From positions 604,183-668,182 of the forward strand of contig NMRA01000028.1 in assembly GCA_002633005.1 (NCBI GenBank): a stretch of DNA of 64,000 nucleotides, given 5' to 3'. The DNA is from Phoronis australis. Lineage: Eukaryota; Phoronida; Phoronidae. Under the pieces are notes generated by a model, which saw only the letters and a list, made by a program, of their open reading frames with translations, ran no database searches and was not told the origin of the DNA. Shown piece after piece: positions 13,201-22,200 of this stretch (its first letter is position 1; each line of letters begins with the position of its first letter). A program made the position numbers and the translations under genes.

Positions 13201-16200
13201 TCAAAAAATCCNNNNCCCCCCCCCCCCTGAATGATCAAAAATCCCCCTCATGGTTTAAGCCTCAGACAACCTCAAATATATCGTATTCAAACCCACTGAC
13301 TTTAAGTCACGAGGCCACCAGACACCAGAAACATCACAAACTGGTTTCCTTATACAGCAATGCCACATAAAGGAGTGCAACGACCAGTTTTGCGTTACTT
13401 CACTCTCGTGTATTGAAAACACAAAACTTATAGAAGACTTCCATGCGTCTGCGGCTCAAAATGGCGCACAAACAAGTTCTATAAGAGGATAATTACGAAA
13501 AGTCTTGCGGCGGACCATAGAAACAAGCAGGGAGGTGTCTTTTCACAGATGAACTTGCTGTGCACTCCTCTCAGCAGCAGTCTCTTGCAGACCACATTTG
13601 AACACCTAGCTCATCACGATTATTCTGTGGGGTCAACAACTCTGTTAGCTAAGAACAGCTAAGCATTGCTCTTCATGTCTATTCGCTGAAGTGGAAGAAG
13701 TACTGAATGGCTAAATTTGAGGATGTGTGACACTATACACTGTTGGAAGATGAAACATTGTTTAGCTAAACCTTTATTGTGGCAGCACTGTTCCATACAA
13801 ACGTTACTTCACTCTAAGGTGTTGGTAGTGCTGGCATATTTAGTTTTGAAAGTTTTTTCCCCAATGTTTCCTAATTAGTCCATAGATCTGTGCTTGTGCA
13901 AAAATGAACCATTGTCTTGGTGCAACCTTCATAAGCCAAGCTGTGTGATGCTTGCTTATTTGCGGAAGCATAAAATAGTAATAAGCAGTACAGTAAATAA
14001 ACATCTCAAAAATTACCCTCTAAGTGAAAAACGACGCAGAAATTCCCCTTTTAGAAGGTACAGGCACCTTTCCTCAGATGAGTGAGGGCCCTGAGAACTG
14101 ACATGAACAAATGCTTGTAAGTTAACAGTTGTTTGAAATACTTGCTTCTGTAATATGTAGTTTTTACACCAATGTGCTTCAGGCAAAAGTCTATATGGAG
14201 GATCTGTGAGGTCTGAACACTCACTTTTTGTCATCAGACATTTTTGTATTCATAGAGTAACACGAAGCACTCCCGTGTTTGTCTATTACCAGATTTGACA
14301 ATTGTATTACTATGAACCTGACATCGAATGACGACCACTTCCAGACAGATCCGAGTACTAGTGTGCTCCCAGTGTCTATTTTAATTGTTTTACTTTTTGC
14401 CTGTGTAGCTTCAGAGTTCCTTGATGATGGCTTTCCTGTGACAGTTGTTGCATCTGCGGCTGTATCTCTTAAGAAACTCTTGCGGGATTTTTGTGAACAA
14501 TGCCTTGATGGATTTTCAAGAGATTTTAACAAATAAGATGCTATTAAGGAGATGATGAAGCATTCCCATTTTTATGCACCCACATATTTATATGTGGATG
14601 CATTATGCTGTCATCTGCATCCGTCCGTCCAGGCGGCGTCCGTCCGGCGTCTGCTGCTCTATCTCCAAAACCGATTGACATATGTTCATGAGTTTTTGCA
14701 CGTGTGTTCCTTTTGTAGATGGGACGGCATGAGTGAACTTACGGACGGATCCGACTACCGGTGTGCCCCCTAATGGCAATTTTAGTTTTTTACGTTTACC
14801 TCTGTATCTTCAAAGGTCCTCATCGTATTTTCATAAAATTTGGTATATAGGCATCTATTAGTGAAACGATGGTATCCTCCCGTTTTCGGGTGGATTGGAC
14901 ATAGTTTATACCACCTGGTGGCCATTTTTACTGTTTTCGAGTCTGTTTTTGACGTCCACCCCTCTATCAACCAAACCGCTTTTAAGCATGATTGTGAAAA
15001 TTGGCATGTATGTTCTTACTATGAGGAGGACGGTAAACAATGGTTTTCCGACTACTCTGACTACTGTGGCGCCTCCTCGTGGCAGTTTTTTTTGCGCCTA
15101 TGGCTGTATATCCTAAACTGTTTGCAGCATCTTTACTAAATTTAGTAAGTGCATTTATATGATGTTGATAGTGGATGACGACGACTTTCGGACAGATCTG
15201 ACTACTGGTGTGCCACCTAGTGGCAGTTTTATTTTTTTTATGTTTACCTCTGTATCTTCTAAGGTCCTCAATGTAATTTCATAAAATTTGTTGTACAGGC
15301 GACGCTATATTTCTGTTTTCAGATGGATTCGACCTAGTTTGTGCCACCTAGTGGCCATTTTTACTGTTTCTGAGTCTGTTTTTTGGCGTCCACCCCTCTA
15401 TCAACCAAACCGCTTTCAGGATAATTGTGAACATTGGCATGTATGTTTTTACTATGAAGTGGACAGCTGAGGATGATTTTCCGATGACTTCGATTACTGT
15501 GGCACCTCCTAGTTGCAGTTTCTTTTTTGCACCCATGGCTGTATCTCCTAAACCGTTTGCAGGATCTTTACTAATTTTAAGAAATGTGTTTATGATGTTG
15601 ACAATGGACGACGATGATTTTGGGATAGATCTGACTACTGGTATGCCCTCTGGTGGCAATTTTAGTTTTACGTTTACCTCAGATATTTTCAAAGGTCCTC
15701 AACAGATTTCATAAAATTTTGAATACGGGCATCTTTTGGCGAGATGACGCTATCCTCCCGTTTTCGGATGGAATCAAGGTACCTTGCGCCAGCTGATGGC
15801 CATTTTTGCTGTTTTCGAGTCTGTTTTTTGGTGTTTGCCTCTCTATCAACCAAATCATTCTAAGAATGGTTTTGAAAATTGGCGTATATGTGCTCAGTGT
15901 GAAGAGGACGGTTGATGATGACGACTTTGACTACTCTGGCGCCACCTAGTGATAGTTTTGTTTTGTTTTGCACCCATACCTGTATCTCCTAAACTCACTG
16001 CAGGATCTTTATTAAATTTAAGTAAGTGTATTTATATGAAGCTAACAACAGACATTGACGACTTTCAGGCGGATCCAACGAACACTGTGCCCCCTAGTGG
16101 CAATTTCATTTTATTCTGTTTTCCTTTGTTTCTCTGAAGTTCCGTGACGGACTTCTATGAAATTTGGTGTATAGCTTTCTATTAAGGAAGCAATGACATG

Positions 16201-19200
16201 TTCCCGTTTTCAGATGAATTGTATGTTTTTGTGCCATCTAGTGGCCATTTTTATGACACAAATAAGCAACCCTATAAGCACACCATTTGCGATGCATTCG
16301 TGGGCGCATTTCAACGCTCCGCGTTGCTCTTGTTGGATGAATTTGACCTATTGTAAGCCAGCTGGTGGCCTTTTCATTATTTTTGATGTTGGCCTCTCAA
16401 TTTGCCAAACCTCTAATATGATTGCCGTGTAAACTGGCATGTGTTCCTGTCCCTTTTGATAATTTTGGACAGGTCTGAGAACTGTGATACCACCTAGTTA
16501 GTGGCGGTTTTATTTTTTTGCCTGTGGCTCAATATCTACCCCTAATCCCTTTATGGGTCGCCATGAAATACAGTATGTATTCCTATTGAGGATAGTACAG
16601 CTGGCACCTATTGTTGGGACGACTCTGACTACTGTGGAGTGGAAACCTTGGTTTTCTTTGTGTTAATTTCGATATTTCTTAATTGGTACATGTTCATCAA
16701 ATTGGGCAAATATGTTACTATTCTGGAGACAATGACTCCTACCCGATTCAAGTTGGGTGCACCAAAAAACTGTGCCCCCTAGTGGTCTTTTATGTCTTGT
16801 TCATCTTCCACCTGGCTACATTGTCAGACTGCTTACAGATGTGTTTATGTTGAGGAGAGCCTTGCTTCCTTCTTTGCACTCCCTGGAGTCTTGTGTGTGT
16901 TTTAACTAGTAGTGCTTCTTTTGGTGCGAAGTACTGATCATCACTGTGTACAACTCACTCAGCGGACACATATCGGCACTGTGTGTTGCAGTTGTTAGTA
17001 AAACCAATGTAAAAAATGTTTGCTTTCCCTTTTAATTCCATTTTAGTTAATAGTCAATTGAGCTATTTGAGGATCATGTCCTGCAAGGAACTATTTCCCT
17101 AAGAACTGTGCAATTCCTAGTAAATTGTTGTCTTTTGTAGGCAGTACATGTGATGATATGAGTCTTACTCAGGCCAAAAGGTGGAGTGCTGCCGAGGACA
17201 TGGTTGGCAGGATGACTACGTTTTATGAGGTGGGTAGTGTAGAGCAATGTTTGGATCTAGTAGTGATGTTGTTAGTGGATGTTTATACATCCTGTTACTT
17301 GTGTTGATCGGACCCTGAAGTCTCGAGTTTAAACACAAGTTTTGGGTTCGAGGTTGGCTTCATGTATTTTGTTATTGTTCCACATTAATGTTGATGTGAA
17401 TTCGTACAATGTGAAAACCCCACTATATGTTCCTTATTGTCACATTAATGTTGATGTGAATTCGTACAATGTGAAAACCCCACTATATGTTCCTTATTGT
17501 CACATTAATGTTGNTTTTCACTAATTCCCATGCTCGACTAACTGTCCACCCAATTATCCATGTGCTTGATTGCATATTTAAATATTTTGTTCATTCATCG
17601 GCTGATTATGACACTGGATTAGTCTTTAAAACACATCAGCTGTGTTAGTTAAAGTTCTGTAGGAACCTCAAAAGTGGCCAAATTTGACTTATTTCTGAAC
17701 GTCACATCTCAGAACTGGATGATCAGATTCACATGAAACTTTCACATCCCATGCTATACACTGGTCTCCGAATGGTTGTTAGGAATTCTTTTTCCACTTT
17801 TGCATGAGGGCTCTCAAAAATAAGACAAAACTAAAATGATAATATAGAAAACTGTTACAGGTTTTTAAAGACTTCATTTTGAACATTTATATCGAAGAAA
17901 CTTTGATACTGTTATTGATACCTTTGTTTTGCCATGGATGTGCCTTTCTTATTTTTGTAAATTTTACTAAAACGACATGGTCACGTGGTCCAGTTAATAC
18001 AAGATTGGTATGGAGTCAAAAATCAAATTCTACACCCTTTCTACTTTCAGAAGATATTTATGCATAATTTTGCTGAGTTAAAATTTATTATAGTTTTGTA
18101 AATAATTGGCTTAATACACCAAGTCTGTATAGTCCTGCTCCAAGTCAGTATAGTCCTACACCAAGTCTGCATATTCCTACACTAAGTCAGTATAGTCCTA
18201 CACCAAGTCTGCATATTCCTACACTAAGTCTGTATAGTCCTGCACCAAGTCAGTATAGTCCTACACCAAGTCTGCATATTCCTACACTAAGTCAGTATAG
18301 TCCTACACCAAGTCTGCATATTCCTACACTAAGTCTGTATAGTCCTGCACCAAGTCAGTATAGTCCTATGTAATGTTAAGACATGTCGCACACTCACTGA
18401 GAGGTACCATCATTTTATCTCATACAGATTAATTCGTTGACCTACGCTGAAGCATTGTGGGATCACGTGACGATGGACCAGGAGGAGTTAGGGTTCCGCG
18501 CTGGTGACGTGATCGAGGTGATCAACATGGCTGACAAGGACTGGTGGTGGGGTGTAGTGGAGGGTCTGCAGGGTTGGTTCCCAGCTGCCTTTGTTAGGGT
18601 GAGTTGTTTTGAGGTGTTGGCTGAGGGTGACAGGCCTTTTGAGCCGTATGTAAATGATTGATAATGTGCTTACTCAAATGAATAATTTTCTTGGAAATAA
18701 ATTTTATGTCAAGGGCATGAATAAACCTTGAAAATGTCAAAATTTGATAAATTGCTAAGCATCACACATAGGAATCTTAATCTAAGAAAATTTCCATGTG
18801 ATTTATGCTCTGTTCTTCTAAACATTCTAGACATTCTCATATATGAATTTTTACTTTGGCTAACTATGCAGATTTGCTCATAAGATTACTTGTCAGGGTA
18901 ATTTTAGTGTCTTCAGTATTTAGATTTTATATAGAAAATTATGGGTGAAATTGACAGGGATTGGACAAGCTCATTAATTAGATGGTTGTTTTGCTGTTCT
19001 TGTTACTAATTTTTTAAACATCACTTTCAACACAATTAACTTGTTTTTCCTTATTAAATGTCAAGATTCAACAAACAATAGCTGGACACAAAATTGATGA
19101 CTGTTTTTGACATTGCCTGTCATGTTCATTGTACTGACAGGTGTGATTAACAGTGTTCAGGTGTGACAGCAGATCAGAGCTGCCAGAATTAACTCAGTAG

Positions 19201-22200
19201 ACCATTCAGGGAGTAAACCCTGGGAATGGTAATCTGTGATAATCCTTTCTATTGTGTTGTCAGTATGGACTAGGACACAGACTCTTTGTAGACATACCTG
19301 TTTATGCCAGTATGGGCTGGGGCATAGACCCTGTGTAGACATATCATGTTTATGTTAGTAACAAGAGAAGACTGAGACGACAAGGACTCGATGTTCTGAG
19401 TCTGGACATTTGTTAAATTTATTCTATTCATTTTTTTATTAAAAATACACGTCATGTTCTGTTTTGGTTTTTATCAGTTGCGTGCTAATCAAGAGGACAC
19501 CGCGGAGGAGTTTGTGCAGAGGGTGAAAGATGGCGCTGTCGACACACAGACGGTGATGAGGCGGTACAGTGTGAGTTTTGTCAGCAAAGATCAGGCGCGG
19601 ACAAATGTGGTGAGGGAGATCCTGCAGGCTGAACGGGACTATGTGAAGCAACTCAATGATGTTGTGGAGGTACGTGGGCCGTGTTTGCTGGTGATTGGCC
19701 CAACTTGTCAAACACTCAAACTTACATCAAACGGGGAAGTTTTGAGCATGTTTGACTTGTGTGTGCAAAATCTTGATAGCTAATTCTAATTGTAAAGTGC
19801 TTAGCTTAGGCAGCTGTAGTAGAAGCTTGGGGATTATTGTATTTTGTGAAGCGTAATGATCTGAATATTTTATTAAACTTTTTTGTCTTGAGTTTGGTTG
19901 TTTCCTTACTTCAACAAATGTTGTTTGATATTGGCGTGACATGGAGCACAAATCAGTCTTGTGTATGATGACACCAGCTGCTAGACTATAAATGTGCCAG
20001 TTTTGTTTACCTCACTATGGAGTGTTCAGTTTGAATGCTGTATCGAGAAACCTGCATCCTGAAAAGAAAATATTTACTTTGAGCTTTATTGCACAAAGTG
20101 ATTGGTACCTGCGTTAAGTTTTCATAGCTGTTTTTGTATTTCAGGGTTACTTGTCCCAAGCTAGGAACAGGCCGGCCATGTTTTCTCCCGAGTCTATTTT
20201 TACCATATTTGGTAATATTGAGGAGCTACGTGATAGCAGCCAAGAGTTCCTGTACAAACTGGAGAAATGTATCGACCACAGCCACCTTCACCTGAGTGAG
20301 ATAGGACAGTGCTTCCTTAGCCATGTAAGTACTCTGGCAGAACTATGCAATGGTACAGTAAACTGCTATTTCTGGGTGTAATGTCTGTTAGGCAAGCTTT
20401 CTGCCATCACTTTTAATGTAAATGTAGAGACTTGGTTCATTTGATGTCATGAACAGTGTCCGTTAAGTGGTATAGACTTTATTGTACCACGGTGTTACCT
20501 GTTTATGTATGACTGTGTTGCATTTCAGCCTGTGTACATTAAGTGCAGTTAAAGCCACTTGTTTGCATACCTCTTACTAGTGATTGTTCTCTACATCCAA
20601 GGCTATATTCCCACTGTGTGACGAGCAGACCTGTTCTTTGTAATGCAATCATCTGGCCCTCTAGGGTTAGAAGAATAAGTCGCAGGTTTCAAATTTGAAA
20701 ATGTTATTTTGTGCGCCTGAACTGTGGAGCTAATATTCCGGTGACATTTTGATAATTACAGAGCAGTAACTTTGAGCTGTATTCAGACTACTGCAATAAC
20801 CAGCCTGCTGCCTGTGAAGAGCTGGGCAAACTACAACAGCAGGATAAATACAAACACTTCTTTGAGGTATGTAGTCCCTTTTTAACATGGTTATGTGGGT
20901 GAGTTTAATAGCATCTGACTATTTTAACGATTGTGCTTCAGTGAGTTGCCATTTAGAATGTAATCCAACGGGTAAGTTCATTCTTCTGGTCTGAAATTTT
21001 AGGCTTATTGTATGTTTTGTAGAAGCTAACTGCAAAATTGTTTCATACTTGCTGGTTTTAAGCATATGAAAATGAGAACATCTGACCTAAATGAATACAA
21101 ATTTTACGTAAACAAACGAGCAGAATTTTGAATCAGAGTATTAATTGTAACGTGAATGATACTGCTGTATGGGTTGTATAATGTTTTTGTGCTGAATGTT
21201 TTTGTTCGTGACTAGATTTACAGTTACCAATTGTGACTCCTGTATCATATTTAACCCAGTTTCTTTCCCTCCACCAGGCTTGCCGGCTATTACAACAAAT
21301 GATCGACATCCCCCTGGAGGGTTTCCTGCTCACTCCCATTCAGAAGATCTGCAAGTATCCCCTGCAGCTGGCTGAGCTGCTCAAGTATACCCACCCCCAG
21401 CATAGAGACTATATTCACCTGGAGAGGGCGCTAGTGAAGATGAAGAAAATGGCCATCTTCATCAACGAGCGGAAACGACGGATGGAGAGCATTGAGAAGA
21501 TAGCCGCCTGGCAGTCAACTGTTGAGGGGTGGGAGGTGAGAGTGTGCTCACCACTTTGGGGTTAATTCTAATCAATTTGCTGTACTTTGAATGTTCACCC
21601 AAATCTCATGAATTGAGTGCAAGATTTTTCAATGATCTATTGATAACCATTTAACGCAGTAAGAAAACCAATGAAAATATGTTTAGATGATATGCAACTG
21701 TGACCAGCTAGCTTTATCCAAAACTTGACTTTGAAATCAACCAGTCACATTGTGTGCAATTTGAAAGTTTGCTTGGTGTGTGTTTCACGCTTGGTCAAGT
21801 TTTTAGTTGAGTCTCTAGTTAGTTTGTTGGTCACAGGCTCTGGTTTACAGCTTTGATCTAAGTATGAGAAATACAAATGATCCCCTCCTGACACAGCTTG
21901 GATCAACCTCAGTCCCACCTTAGTGTGTTCATGCTTAACATGTATATCTGGTGAGTTAACCTTTCTGATACATGAACATTGTAGTGTAGTCTCCTTGCAT
22001 GTTTAGGTCAACTTGTATTTGTAGGGTGCTGATCTCTTAGACACAAGTAGCCAACTGATACACAGTGGAGATCTGAGTAAAGTCACCTCCAATGGATGGT
22101 CCCAGGAGAGGATTGTTTTCCTGTTTGATCATCTCCTAGTTTATTGTAAAAAGGTAAGCGTACCTGGAAGGTGGTGTGAATATAATTGATGTTTATTTGT

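Noticed and set aside
14221-15714. Several 70-115 codon ORFs on both strands in the 14-16 kb array
   Set aside because: They recur with the repeat unit, are frameshifted between units and lack conserved protein character.
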